From NCBI GenBank assembly GCA_948470255.1, contig CAOKOS010000001.1:1-64000 (forward strand): DNA of 64,000 nucleotides, written 5' to 3'. Both the position numbers and the translations under genes were made by a program. Under the pieces are notes generated by a model. That model searched no databases, was not told the DNA's origin, and worked only from the letters and a program-made list of their open reading frames with translations. Shown piece after piece: positions 39,945 through 50,234 of this stretch; within the stretch, counting starts at the first letter, position 1, and each line of letters starts with the position of its first letter. Origin of the DNA: an uncultured Lachnotalea sp. (GTDB taxonomy: Bacteria > Bacillota > Clostridia > Lachnospirales > Lachnospiraceae).

Positions 39945-41328
39945 TCTGCTTTTAAAAATCTTTTCCGTGATTGCTGCCGTACTTTTATGGGGAGTCGTGA
40001 TCAATATAGATAACCCCACAGATACTTTCACCATAACCGGTATCCCCATCAAAGTTCTCCATGAAAAAGAGGCCATCACGGATAACGATTTGACGTATGA
40101 ATTCCCGGCAGAAAGAACAGTAAGTGTGGAAGTCACAGCAAGGCGGACGGACAAAAGAAAGATTTCAGCCGATGATTTTGAAGCAACTGTGGACTTGAAT
40201 GAAATCTATGGAGCTACCGGTTCGGTGGCGGTTAATATAGAAGTGATAAATCATAAAAGCCTGATTCGTTCCTGGACGCAGATCACCAGAAGCGTACGGG
40301 TGGATGTGGAAAGTATGCAGACGAAGACCTTTACAGTTCAGGTGATTCCGGTGGGGGATTTGGAGGATACTTACACCTTCAGTGAAACCAGGGTATCCCC
40401 GAGGGTTGTCCGGGTGACGGCGCCAGAATCTGTGATGTCTAAAATTGACCATGCAGGAATTATGGTGGACGTAAGCGGGGCAGTGGACAATGTCCAGGAG
40501 ACAGGAACCATCAAACTGTACACCGATGAGGCCAGTGAACATGAGTTGGATATGACAGACCCCAGGATTGAATTAAACGTTACGGAGGCAGAGGTAGCGC
40601 TGGAAGTGGTGAAGACCAACAGAATCAGCGTGGATGTCCAGGTGACAGGGCAGGATCAGGTGGCGGAGGGGCATAAATATATTACGTATATCTGTGAGCC
40701 TCAGACTGTACTGGTGACAGGGGCGAAAGCCTTGATTGCCGATTTTGATAAGGTTACTGTCAAGGAAGATTTAACAGGAGTCAGCGGAAATATCACGAAA
40801 ATTTACCGTATTCAGGATTATTTGCCCAAGGGCCTTGAGGTGGCTGACGGCCAGCCGGACAGCATAGAGGTGACATATCAGATAGATAGATTGGCCCAAA
40901 GGAGTTTTTATATCGGGAAGAATCTGATCCAGCTTCAGGGAATGTCTGAGGAACTGGAATACAGGATTGGAGACGACGACGGGGTTACAGTGACATTGGA
41001 AGGGCTTTCGGAGGATTTGGAGCGAATCGAAAATAAAGACATGTTTGTGCTCCTGAATATGGAAGAGTATAAGGAACCAGGGGTTTATTCCTGCCAGCCG
41101 GAGGTAGAGCTGGCAGAGGAATATCAAAGCTATTTCAAGATTTCAGTGGGGACTATCCGGGTAATTATCACGAAACCCAACAGTGAGCCGGATACTTCTG
41201 AGGGGAATCCGTCGGAAAGCAGTACAACAGAAAGCGGGGAAATGGAAGAAACGGGAGAAAGCGCGGGGGAGGTTTCCGGTACGCTTCCCAGTAGCAGTGA
41301 AGATATATCCACGGAAGAGGCTCCATAA
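39922..41328 (+). CDS. YbbR-domain protein (CdaR-like)
   Basis: KIFSVIAAVLLWGVVINIDNP N-terminal TM; repeated YbbR-like beta modules; adjacent to cdaA; Ser/Glu-rich C-terminal tail. Confidence 0.88.
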   Translation: MKRKLTNNLLLKIFSVIAAVLLWGVVINIDNPTDTFTITGIPIKVLHEKEAITDNDLTYEFPAERTVSVEVTARRTDKRKISADDFEATVDLNEIYGATGSVAVNIEVINHKSLIRSWTQITRSVRVDVESMQTKTFTVQVIPVGDLEDTYTFSETRVSPRVVRVTAPESVMSKIDHAGIMVDVSGAVDNVQETGTIKLYTDEASEHELDMTDPRIELNVTEAEVALEVVKTNRISVDVQVTGQDQVAEGHKYITYICEPQTVLVTGAKALIADFDKVTVKEDLTGVSGNITKIYRIQDYLPKGLEVADGQPDSIEVTYQIDRLAQRSFYIGKNLIQLQGMSEELEYRIGDDDGVTVTLEGLSEDLERIENKDMFVLLNMEEYKEPGVYSCQPEVELAEEYQSYFKISVGTIRVIITKPNSEPDTSEGNPSESSTTESGEMEETGESAGEVSGTLPSSSEDISTEEAP

Positions 41329-41370
41329 GGACAGGGGAAAATACAAAAGTGTAAAAAAGGAGGTATTGCC

Positions 41371-41634
41371 ATGATCAGCGAGAAGGTGGTCATCAAAAAT
41401 CCTACCGGACTGCATTTACGCCCGGCAGGAGTGCTATGTAAGGAAGCGATGAATTATGCTTCGTCCATCACATTTCGCTTTGAAAATATTACGGCTAATG
41501 CAAAGAGTGTGCTCAGTGTGCTGGGAGCGTGCATTAAAACTGGAGATGAGCTGGAATTTATCTGCGACGGGCCGGATGAAAAGGAAGCTCTTGAGGCCAT
41601 TGTCACAATCGTGAAGAATGGCCTGGGTGAATGA
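41371..41634 (+). CDS. HPr family phosphocarrier protein
   Basis: NPTGLHLRPAGVLCKEA (active His) and NAKSVLSVLGACIKTGDEL (regulatory Ser). Confidence 0.92.
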   Translation: MISEKVVIKNPTGLHLRPAGVLCKEAMNYASSITFRFENITANAKSVLSVLGACIKTGDELEFICDGPDEKEALEAIVTIVKNGLGE

Positions 41635-42959
41635 TGACGGCAGCCGCTTTGGGGGTTCACCTGGCTGGCGGCGCGGCGGCGGCTCTTTTGGCAAAAACCG
41701 GAGAATATATATTTTCCGGTTTTGTTTTCATTTTGCTGGCGGTTTTTGAATACCTGTTTTATTATCGGAGAGAAAGAGATTTACTGCAAATGGAAGCAGT
41801 ATTCTCTCTGTTTTGGACTGGAGGCATGGGCCTGTCAGCCATGAAGCTTTCCAGGCTGGCGCAGGACTGGGAGCCGGATACCTGGATCAGTTTTATCCTG
41901 GTATATGTGGTTTTTATTGTCGGATATGAAGGCAGGGCGGCCTGGGAGAAGAGAAGGAAATCGGAAGAAAAAAAAGAGGGCCTTTTTTCCCAGCTGGAGC
42001 GCTCTGGCGGCGGCAATGAAGTAGCGAAGCGGTTGCTTCACTGCATGGATGTGGTTCTTTTTGTCTCTGTGTCCTGTTTTATTTTGGAAGCGGCAGCGCT
42101 TCGGGAAGTGCCGCTGTTTTCTGATAAGCCTCATGCCTATTCCTATTTTCATTTGTCAGGTGTCCACTATTTTACTGTGAGCAGTATTTTTGTGTTGCCC
42201 CTTTCTGTACTTTACAGACGGGTAAAAGGGAAGCTTTCCACAAAAGAATGGATGAGGATTGGCCTTTATTGTGCAGTGGCCCTTGCCATCCCTGTGCTCT
42301 GTGTATCCAGATTCCAGCTCCTTTTGGCGGTTTTTCTGTCTGTCTGTGTGGCAGTAATGGCGTGGCCGGGGATAAAATTTCGCTATATTTTCTTGGTTAT
42401 TGCCGCGCTGGTGCCTGCTTATGTGGGGCTTACCGTTGCTAGGAATCACGATGTAGCCTATTTAAATGGTATTTTTGAAATGAAAAATGCCGCTATGCCA
42501 ATTTACATCACCCAGCCATATATGTATGTGGCCAACAATTATGATAATTTTAATTGTCTGGTGAAAGGGCTTCCGGCTCATACTTTTGGGCTGCGTCAGC
42601 TTTTTCCGGTGTTTGCCCTAAGCGGTCTTAAATTTTTGTGGCCTGGGCTGGTAAGTTTTCCGATTTATATAACAAAGACGGAATTGACCACATTGACGTT
42701 CATATATGATGCTTATTATGATTTTGGCCTGGTGGGCGTGTTTCTATTTGGCTTGATTCTCAGTATGGCCTGCCAGAAAATATCTTCTCTTAAAGAACGG
42801 GGCCAAAATCCGGTGGCGCTTCTTTTTGGCGCTCAAATCACCATGTACCTGGTACTTTCTTTTTTTACCACCTGGTTCAGCAATCCCACCACCTGGTTTT
42901 GGCTGGCGCTCACCGGAATCATGTATTTTTATGTGGGTTTGGGCGTGAAAAGCCTTTGA
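41631..42959 (+). CDS. O-antigen/polysaccharide polymerase-like membrane protein (Wzy-like)
   Basis: Polytopic; 4-nt overlap with HPr gene; RFQLLLAVFLSVCVAV, YDAYYDFGLVGVFLFGLI patterns of oligosaccharide repeat polymerases. Confidence 0.7.
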   Translation: MMTAAALGVHLAGGAAAALLAKTGEYIFSGFVFILLAVFEYLFYYRRERDLLQMEAVFSLFWTGGMGLSAMKLSRLAQDWEPDTWISFILVYVVFIVGYEGRAAWEKRRKSEEKKEGLFSQLERSGGGNEVAKRLLHCMDVVLFVSVSCFILEAAALREVPLFSDKPHAYSYFHLSGVHYFTVSSIFVLPLSVLYRRVKGKLSTKEWMRIGLYCAVALAIPVLCVSRFQLLLAVFLSVCVAVMAWPGIKFRYIFLVIAALVPAYVGLTVARNHDVAYLNGIFEMKNAAMPIYITQPYMYVANNYDNFNCLVKGLPAHTFGLRQLFPVFALSGLKFLWPGLVSFPIYITKTELTTLTFIYDAYYDFGLVGVFLFGLILSMACQKISSLKERGQNPVALLFGAQITMYLVLSFFTTWFSNPTTWFWLALTGIMYFYVGLGVKSL

Positions 42960-43001
42960 TTTATAACAATACCGTTAAATTGTGGGACATCCTGAAAACC
43001 G

Positions 43002-43030
43002 TTGACAATTTTACATGGGGATGATATTAT
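43002..43030 (+). promoter_or_regulatory. Putative strong promoter of first glycan sub-cluster
   Basis: TTGACA, 17-nt spacer, TATTAT. Confidence 0.6.
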
Positions 43031-43126
43031 GGGGGCTATGTCAAAAGAATGTCTGTTTGGTGCATTAGTATGAAAAACGGCTGATGGCAATTTGTTTTTT
43101 GGCAAAGCAAATGATCGGAGAGTGGA

Positions 43127-44155
43127 ATGAAGGTCAGTGTCATTGTTCCTGTTTATAATGGAGAATTGTATTTAGATGCATGTTTAAATAGTTTATTAAG
43201 GCAGACCCTGGATGAATATGAAATTATCTGCGTCGACGACGGATCCTCTGACCGCAGCTTGGAAATCTTGGAAAAATACCAAAAGCTTTTTTCCGAAAAG
43301 CTGCGGGTGCTTTCCCAGGAAAACAGAGGGGCCTGGCGGGCGCGGGAAACGGGAATCCAGGTGGCTCAGGGAACTTATGTTGGGTTTTGCGACTGTGACG
43401 ACACCGTTTCAGCGGACATGCTGGAAATCATGTATGGGAGAGCGGTTCAGACAAAGGCCGATATGGTAGTTTGCGCATATGACCGCATTTCCGGGAAAAA
43501 GCGGGGAAGGAAACAGCCGGAGATGACAGTATTCGGCGGGTGTACTTATCGTTTGCCAGAAAAACGGGATATTCTTCCGGTAGTTAATACGGGTCTTTGG
43601 AATAAGCTGATTCGCAGGAAGATTTTAAGCAGACATATTACTTTTGAAAAGCCGCCGCGTGTGGCGGAGGATATGATGTTCCTTCTCAGCATTTATCCAT
43701 TTGTGAAAAGAATCAGCTTTGTAAAAAAACCCCTATATCAATATTATATCCGAAGCGCTTCTTCTTTCAGCCATGTGAGTCAGTGGGAGCTTTCCATGCA
43801 CAGAAAACAGATGGAACAGGTCAGAGACTATGTTCTGGCATCCGGAGGGCCGTCCTGGCCAGATATTATCAGCCAGTTTGCGATGATTCATTTTGGATTG
43901 TCACTGATACTCCGGCTGGATTTTAAGTCGGTGGATCAAAAACAGATATTGCAGGATACGACAGACTGGCTGGACAAAAACTTTCCCGGATGGAAAAGGA
44001 ACCCTTATCTGAAATTGTCTTATGTGCTTCGGAGACATCATTATTTATGGAAGCCTGCGGTTGTCAGAATGGTGTTCCAAAGGGGACTTGTTACGCCGTT
44101 TATCAGAATGTATCGGTTGGTTTCAGAAAAGCTGGGCGTAGAAATAAAATGGTGA
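43127..44155 (+). CDS. Glycosyltransferase family 2
   Basis: KVSVIVPVYNGELYLDACLNSLLRQTLDEYEIICVDDGSSDRS; CDCDDTVS. Confidence 0.93.
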   Translation: MKVSVIVPVYNGELYLDACLNSLLRQTLDEYEIICVDDGSSDRSLEILEKYQKLFSEKLRVLSQENRGAWRARETGIQVAQGTYVGFCDCDDTVSADMLEIMYGRAVQTKADMVVCAYDRISGKKRGRKQPEMTVFGGCTYRLPEKRDILPVVNTGLWNKLIRRKILSRHITFEKPPRVAEDMMFLLSIYPFVKRISFVKKPLYQYYIRSASSFSHVSQWELSMHRKQMEQVRDYVLASGGPSWPDIISQFAMIHFGLSLILRLDFKSVDQKQILQDTTDWLDKNFPGWKRNPYLKLSYVLRRHHYLWKPAVVRMVFQRGLVTPFIRMYRLVSEKLGVEIKW

Positions 44156-45411
44156 ATACGATAAAGAAACTGTTATTTGGTTCCAATGAACGGATTCCGG
44201 CGCGGATTATGATCTGGAATATGGCTGCCAGTATGCTTTATTCACTGCAGTCGGCGATTTTACTTCTTGTTGTGACCAGGCACGGCGGCCTTTCGCAGGC
44301 GGGAGTCTATTCTATTGTTTATGCCGTGGCGCAAACCTTTGCGGCAATGGGAAGTTATTCCATGAGAGGCTTTCTGGTGTCGGATACCAGGAATGAATAT
44401 CCCTTTGAAACCTACTATACTGCCCATGTGGTGACCTGCACTGCCATGTTGGCCTGCTGTTTCGGTTATGCATGTGTAAACCGGATGTCGGCAGATGAAA
44501 TTACAGCGGTTATGCTTATGGGCGTGTACCGGGCCGTGGACGGTATGGAGGATCTCTATCTCGGGGAAATACAGAAAAGGGGACGCCTGGATGTGGCTTC
44601 CAAAGAAGAGGTTGTCAGGATTGTATTGGCGACCTTTGGTTTTGCAGCCGTATATGTACTGACAGATGATCTGGTTCTCGCCTCTGGCACAATGGCTGCG
44701 ACGGCGGGAGTGGTCTGCTATGTCCTGATGCGGGTGATTCTTACGGAATATCCGGGAGCCAGGGGCAGAATCACATTCCGCAGGGTCTGGAAGCTTCTGG
44801 CTGTCTGTTTTCCTATCTTTTTGGGAGCGATTTTGTATAATTATCTGATCAATACGCCTAAATATGCAATTAACCGGAATCTGGATTCCGAATCGCAGGC
44901 GATTTTCAATATTCTTTTTATGAGTATATTTGCAATCAATCTTCTCAGCAGCTTTATTTTCAATCCCCTGATTGGCCGTATGGGGGAATGGTGGAACGGC
45001 GGAGAGAAAAAACGGTTTTTATACCTTGTATTGAAGCAGGTGGCTCTTGTTGCCGCGATTTCCGTAATCATAATCCTGGCGGCATATTTTCTGGGATGTC
45101 CGGCTCTTTCTCTGATATTTGGCGTGGATCTGTCCGGCTACAGAGGGCTTTTATGTCTGCTCTTATGTTTTGGCGGCGTTGCGGCTTTGGATGCTTTTTT
45201 TGCAATCGTACTGACTGTCATGAGGCGCCAGCATTATATTACGATTGGCTATGGGCTTGCGTTTACAGTGAATTATTTTTCGATGGATCAGATTGTAATG
45301 GCAAAGGGCTTAACTGGGGCGGGAATAGTCTATGGGCTGACCATGGGTGTGGTCTTAATTGTGTTTATATTTGGGGTTTTATCCCATAAAGGATGGTATG
45401 GAAATGATTAA
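44149..45411 (+). CDS. Polysaccharide flippase-like membrane protein (Wzx/MOP superfamily)
   Basis: Polytopic; LLFGSNERIPARIMIWNMAASMLYSLQSAILLLVVTRHGG; overlaps preceding GT2. Confidence 0.72.
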   Translation: MVNTIKKLLFGSNERIPARIMIWNMAASMLYSLQSAILLLVVTRHGGLSQAGVYSIVYAVAQTFAAMGSYSMRGFLVSDTRNEYPFETYYTAHVVTCTAMLACCFGYACVNRMSADEITAVMLMGVYRAVDGMEDLYLGEIQKRGRLDVASKEEVVRIVLATFGFAAVYVLTDDLVLASGTMAATAGVVCYVLMRVILTEYPGARGRITFRRVWKLLAVCFPIFLGAILYNYLINTPKYAINRNLDSESQAIFNILFMSIFAINLLSSFIFNPLIGRMGEWWNGGEKKRFLYLVLKQVALVAAISVIIILAAYFLGCPALSLIFGVDLSGYRGLLCLLLCFGGVAALDAFFAIVLTVMRRQHYITIGYGLAFTVNYFSMDQIVMAKGLTGAGIVYGLTMGVVLIVFIFGVLSHKGWYGND

Positions 45412-46687
45412 AAAGCAGATTATAAAGCTGTATCATAAAGTGTCTGGTCTGGCTTTGGTGCATATGGCTGTATGCGTGTATAATCATGGGACATTCTGGA
45501 GTAATTTTGCATCATACCTACGGTTAAAAAGGACGGCAAAAAAATTGAACCAGAAATCTTTTGATAAAATCAATACGATCTTTATCTGCCAGAACATTTC
45601 GGTCTGGAGCAAAGTCCGCCCTGTTTACGAACAAATGAAACGCGACGGCCGGTTCCGTGTATGGATCGTCGCCGTGGCGGATATTATTGACAAAAATGGG
45701 GAAAACGGGGCTTTGGAATATCTGACCGGCCTCGGCTATGAAGATGTGATTAATGCAAGTACGGAAAACGGCTGGTTTGATCTTTGCATACTGCATCCCT
45801 ATTACGTTTTCCTCCCCAAACCATATGAACAGTATATGCCGCCCCAGTATCAGAGTAAGGTCATTTCTTCTTATGCGAAAATCTGCTATATTCTGTATGG
45901 CCTTGAAACGACAAAAGTGATTATTCCTTTTACCTACAGCAGGCTTTTTTTTAGAAATGTGGCTGTTTACCTGGCTGAGAACAAATATTATGCCAGGTTT
46001 AATCAAAAACGCATGGCCTGGTCCCACAGAAAAAAGGTACGCCGTTCCCTGAATCTGGGATATCCGGCCTTCGAGGCTGTCGGCAAGTTAAAAAAGGAAC
46101 CCCATGATCTGCCGCTCCGTGTTCTCTGGACTCCCCGTTGGTCGGAGGATAAAGAGGTTGGAGGCGGAAATTTCATCCGGTATAAAGACGAGATGCCTGA
46201 TTTCATCGAATCTCATGAAGAGATGACTATGACATTCCGTCCCCATCCAATGACATTTTATCATTTTGTGTCTGTAAAACGGATGACAGAGGATGATGTT
46301 GCCGCTTATAAAAAGCGATATGGTGGAAATGGACGGTTAAAGCTGGATGAGACTCCGAATTATTTGGATGCATTTGAATGGTCGGATGTGTTGGTTTCCG
46401 ACACCTCATCCCTGGTCATCGAGTATGCAATCACGAAAAAGCCTCAGATTTTTTGCGACACCGGCTGCAAAAACAGTCCCGATATGGATATCCTGACAAA
46501 GGGCTTTTATATTGCGTATTCCATGGAAGACGTAAAAAAATATCTGTTGATGTTGTCGCGGGGAGAAGATCCGTTAAAGGAGAAACGGATACAGATATGC
46601 AAAGAAATGTTTGGAAATCATATTGGGCACACCTCAAAAAAAATCACGGAAGCTTTAGCCAGAGAATTTGCGGAAGGCCGGGAGTAG
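45404..46687 (+). CDS. CDP-glycerol glycerophosphotransferase family protein
   Basis: LWTPRWSEDKE...MTMTFRPHPMTF...YLDAFEWSDVLVSDTSSLVIEYAITKKPQIF. Confidence 0.82.
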   Translation: MIKKQIIKLYHKVSGLALVHMAVCVYNHGTFWSNFASYLRLKRTAKKLNQKSFDKINTIFICQNISVWSKVRPVYEQMKRDGRFRVWIVAVADIIDKNGENGALEYLTGLGYEDVINASTENGWFDLCILHPYYVFLPKPYEQYMPPQYQSKVISSYAKICYILYGLETTKVIIPFTYSRLFFRNVAVYLAENKYYARFNQKRMAWSHRKKVRRSLNLGYPAFEAVGKLKKEPHDLPLRVLWTPRWSEDKEVGGGNFIRYKDEMPDFIESHEEMTMTFRPHPMTFYHFVSVKRMTEDDVAAYKKRYGGNGRLKLDETPNYLDAFEWSDVLVSDTSSLVIEYAITKKPQIFCDTGCKNSPDMDILTKGFYIAYSMEDVKKYLLMLSRGEDPLKEKRIQICKEMFGNHIGHTSKKITEALAREFAEGRE

Positions 46688-46786
46688 GACAACGCCCTTG
46701 GATTTCCCATGTTTTATATCCTGACAGGAAGAAGAGTGAGCTTTCCACGGACCATAAAATATGGAAACTCAAAGAAAAAAACCGGA

Positions 46787-46815
46787 TTGTAATATTCAAA
46801 CAGGTGTGCTATACT
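46787..46815 (+). promoter_or_regulatory. Putative leuA promoter
   Basis: TTGTAA, 17-nt spacer, TATACT; implies a leader of about 230 nt. Confidence 0.5.
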
Positions 46816-47056
46816 AGAAAAATGCTAGAGAGGGAAGGAGCTCTTCCCTGTACCGGCGGTAAACAAATAAAACAGATGGGAATGATGACAGATGGGGCTG
46901 GTATGGGACAAAACAGCACAAAAAGCAAAATGTATATAATAAGGAAGTACAGCGTGATTTACCGACTATGAAGACATACGGAGAACGTGGAAAAAGAAAC
47001 TTGAAGAGAGACTGTATATTTAGACGGTATGTTTATAGAAAAGAGGGAGATAAGTC

Positions 47057-48712
47057 ATGCTGAACTATAAAAGATATAAAAGAGTTCCCGTAGTGGATTT
47101 TTCGGAGAGAACCTGGCCGGGGAAGGAGATTGAAAAGGCTCCTGCCTGGTGCAGTGTGGATTTGCGGGATGGAAATCAGGCGCTGATCGAACCTATGGTG
47201 GTGGAAGAGAAAATTGAGATGTTCAATCTGCTGGTGAAGCTGGGATTTAAGGAGATCGAGGTTGGGTTCCCGGCGGCTTCCCAGATTGAATACGATTTTC
47301 TGCGGCAGCTTGTGGACAGGGGCCTGATTCCAGATGACGTGCAGGTGCAGGTGCTGGTACAGTGCAGGGAACATCTCATTGACCGGACGTTTGAAGCGCT
47401 TCAGGGCATTAAACAGGCGGTGGTGCATATCTACAATTCCACTTCGACCCTGCAAAGAGACGTAGTATTTGGTATGGACAAAGACCATATCAGGCAGATT
47501 GCCGTAGATGGGACAAAGATGGTGAAAGAGAGGGCGGCTTCTTTTGATGGGAAGATTGTCCTGGAATATTCCCCGGAGAGTTTTACAGGCACGGAGCTGG
47601 ATTATGCGCTGGAGGTCTGCAGTGCAGTTCAGGAGGTATGGGGGCCTACGAAAGAGAACCCTATGATCTTTAACCTTCCGGCTACGGTGGAAATGACGAC
47701 ACCTAATGTATATGCGGATCAGATCGAATGGATGCATACTCATTTTAAGGACAGGGAAACGATTATTTTAAGTGTACACCCCCACAATGACAGGGGAACC
47801 GGAGTGGCGGCTACGGAGCTGGCCCTCCTGGCAGGCGCAGACCGGGTGGAAGGAACCCTTTTCGGCAACGGAGAGCGGACCGGAAATGTGGACATATTGA
47901 CTGTTGCTTACAATATGTTTACCCAGGGGATTAACCCGGAATTAAATATTGAAAATATCCGTGAGATTGTGGATGTGTATGAGCGCTGCACCAAGATGGA
48001 TATTGATCCCAGACATCCTTACGCCGGGAAGCTGGTATTTACAGCTTTCTCCGGTTCTCACCAGGATGCCATCAACAAAGGGGTCAAGGCGCTGAAAGCC
48101 AGAAACAATCCCTACTGGGAGGTTCCCTATCTTCCAGTGGATCCTGCCGATTTGGGGAGGGATTATGAACCCATTGTCCGTATCAATAGCCAGTCGGGAA
48201 AAGGCGGAGTGGCTTTTGTCATGGATACCTTTTATGGTTTCAAGCTGCCCAAGGGTATGCACAAGGAATTCGCCGACGTGGTTCAGCCTGTGGCCGAAGC
48301 CCACGGAGAAGTGGCGCCAGAGCAGATTATGGAATTGTTCAAAGGAGAGTACCTTTCTGCCAAAGAACCTTTTAATTTTATCCGTTGTGAAACAAGCGAT
48401 GTGGGAGAGACGGATACTCAGGCAAAATTGACTTTTAAGTATAAAGGCTCTATTTTATCATCCAGAGGGGTGGGAAACGGGCCGATTGATGCAGTACGGG
48501 CAGCCATTGAACAGACGGTGGGCATCCATGTGAAAGTACTGGACTATTCTGAGCATGCCTTGGGCGAGGGTTCCCACGCGCAGGCAGCCGCGTATATTAA
48601 AGTTATGGATGTGAACACAGGAAAAGTGACCCATGGCGTCGGTGTCAGCCCCAATATCACCAGGGCCTCCCACAGGGCATTGTTCAGTGGGTTAAACAGA
48701 TTATTTAAATAA
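47057..48712 (+). CDS. leuA: 2-isopropylmalate synthase
   Basis: WCSVDLRDGNQALIEPM; HPHNDRGTGVAATELALLAGADRVEGTLFGNGERTGNVDI; C-terminal regulatory domain. Confidence 0.95.
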   Translation: MLNYKRYKRVPVVDFSERTWPGKEIEKAPAWCSVDLRDGNQALIEPMVVEEKIEMFNLLVKLGFKEIEVGFPAASQIEYDFLRQLVDRGLIPDDVQVQVLVQCREHLIDRTFEALQGIKQAVVHIYNSTSTLQRDVVFGMDKDHIRQIAVDGTKMVKERAASFDGKIVLEYSPESFTGTELDYALEVCSAVQEVWGPTKENPMIFNLPATVEMTTPNVYADQIEWMHTHFKDRETIILSVHPHNDRGTGVAATELALLAGADRVEGTLFGNGERTGNVDILTVAYNMFTQGINPELNIENIREIVDVYERCTKMDIDPRHPYAGKLVFTAFSGSHQDAINKGVKALKARNNPYWEVPYLPVDPADLGRDYEPIVRINSQSGKGGVAFVMDTFYGFKLPKGMHKEFADVVQPVAEAHGEVAPEQIMELFKGEYLSAKEPFNFIRCETSDVGETDTQAKLTFKYKGSILSSRGVGNGPIDAVRAAIEQTVGIHVKVLDYSEHALGEGSHAQAAAYIKVMDVNTGKVTHGVGVSPNITRASHRALFSGLNRLFK

Positions 48713-49103
48713 GAGGGGACAAAGGGAGCGTCCACCATGGAAGTGCCGGACATAGCTTTTGGAAAAGTAGTGAAAAATTTCGCAGGAAGGTTTGCGGATT
48801 TTTCCGACGCTGCAGAGCAATGGCTGTCATTTTCATGGTGTTTCTCCTTTTTCTTTTTAAGTGGGATAAAGGGGATCGGGTCTACGGGCCGTATCTTAAA
48901 TTTGTGAGATACTTTGGGGCATCCTATGTGGCTGACGGACGAAGAACGGACGGTAATGGCCGCGGAATATGCAGGAACTATGCCCCACGGGCAACGTACT
49001 GATCAAAGGTCAGGCGATTGTGATCAAGATATCTGAGACATAGGGCTGACAGGAGGTGAAGTCGGCGCTTTGCCAGGAAAAGCAGAAAGGACGTAATACT
49101 CAG

Positions 49104-50222
49104 ATGAAAAATTATGATTATGTGATCGTGGGTGGCGGACTCTTTGGTGGAGTGATGGCTTTTTATGCGGTAAAGCATGGGAAAAGCTGTCTGGTGGTGG
49201 AGCGGAGAAAGCACCTTGGTGGAAATATTTACTGTGAAGATGTGAGGGGGATCCCGGTTCATCGTTACGGCGCCCATATTTTTCATACATCAGACCGGGA
49301 AGTCTGGCGGTTTGTGAACAGCCTGGCAGAGTTTAACCGTTATACCAACTGTCCGGTGGCCAATTACCGGGGAGAAATGTATAATATGCCTTTTAACATG
49401 AATACTTTCAGCAAAATGTGGGGAGTTTCCACGCCGGAAGAAGCCCAGGCCAAAATCGGCGCCCAGCGGGCCGGAATCACCGGGATACCTTCCAACTTGG
49501 AGGAGCAGGCCATCTCCCTGGTGGGGACGGATATTTATGAAAAGCTAATCAAAGGTTATACGGAAAAACAATGGGGCAGGGAATGTAAAGAGCTTCCCAG
49601 TTTTATCATTCAGCGGCTTCCTGTCCGCTATACGTATGATAATAATTATTTTAATGACCTATATCAGGGGATCCCCATAGGGGGATACAACGGGCTTACA
49701 GATAAGCTGTTTGCAGGATGTGATGTTCTTTTGGGAACGGATTATCTGGCGGAGAAGGAACGGTTTGACGCCATGGGAAGCAGGGTTATTTATACAGGGA
49801 CCATCGACGGATATTTCCGCTACTGTTTTGGAAAGCTGGAATACAGAAGCCTTCGCTTCGAGGACGATATTTTTGAAACAGACAATTACCAGGGGGTGGC
49901 TGTAGTCAACCATACAGCCAGGGAAGTACCTTATACAAGAACCATTGAGCACAAGCATTTTGATTGTACCCGGGATTATAAAGAGATACCGGAAACTGTG
50001 GTGACAAGAGAATATCCGGTGGCCTGGGAAGAGGGGATGGAGCCTTACTATCCGGTTAATGACGAGAAGAACCAGAAAATATACCAGAAATATGCACAGC
50101 TTGGAAAAAAAGAGCAGAACGTGATTTTTGGAGGACGGCTTGCCGAATATAAATACTATGATATGGACAAGGTAATCCGTTCGGCCATGGAGGCGGCCAG
50201 CCAGGAGTTTGCCCTTTTGTAA
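49104..50222 (+). CDS. glf: UDP-galactopyranose mutase
   Basis: YDYVIVGGGLFGGVMAFYAVKHGKSCLVVERRKHLGGN; HRYGAHIFHTSDREVW; GYTEKQWGRE. Confidence 0.96.
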   Translation: MKNYDYVIVGGGLFGGVMAFYAVKHGKSCLVVERRKHLGGNIYCEDVRGIPVHRYGAHIFHTSDREVWRFVNSLAEFNRYTNCPVANYRGEMYNMPFNMNTFSKMWGVSTPEEAQAKIGAQRAGITGIPSNLEEQAISLVGTDIYEKLIKGYTEKQWGRECKELPSFIIQRLPVRYTYDNNYFNDLYQGIPIGGYNGLTDKLFAGCDVLLGTDYLAEKERFDAMGSRVIYTGTIDGYFRYCFGKLEYRSLRFEDDIFETDNYQGVAVVNHTAREVPYTRTIEHKHFDCTRDYKEIPETVVTREYPVAWEEGMEPYYPVNDEKNQKIYQKYAQLGKKEQNVIFGGRLAEYKYYDMDKVIRSAMEAASQEFALL

Positions 50223-50234
50223 AGAGGTAAGAGC

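Noticed and set aside
46378-46971. 197-aa ORF overlapping the CDP-glycerol transferase end and the leuA leader
   Set aside because: Begins inside the transferase in another frame; the C-terminal ~49 codons lie in the leuA leader but have no convincing RBS.
48737-49050. Short ORFs between leuA and glf (MEVPDIAFGK..., and 48820..49002)
   Set aside because: A GGGAG-ATG is present but products are short, overlapping and unrecognised; could be decayed gene, not enough support.
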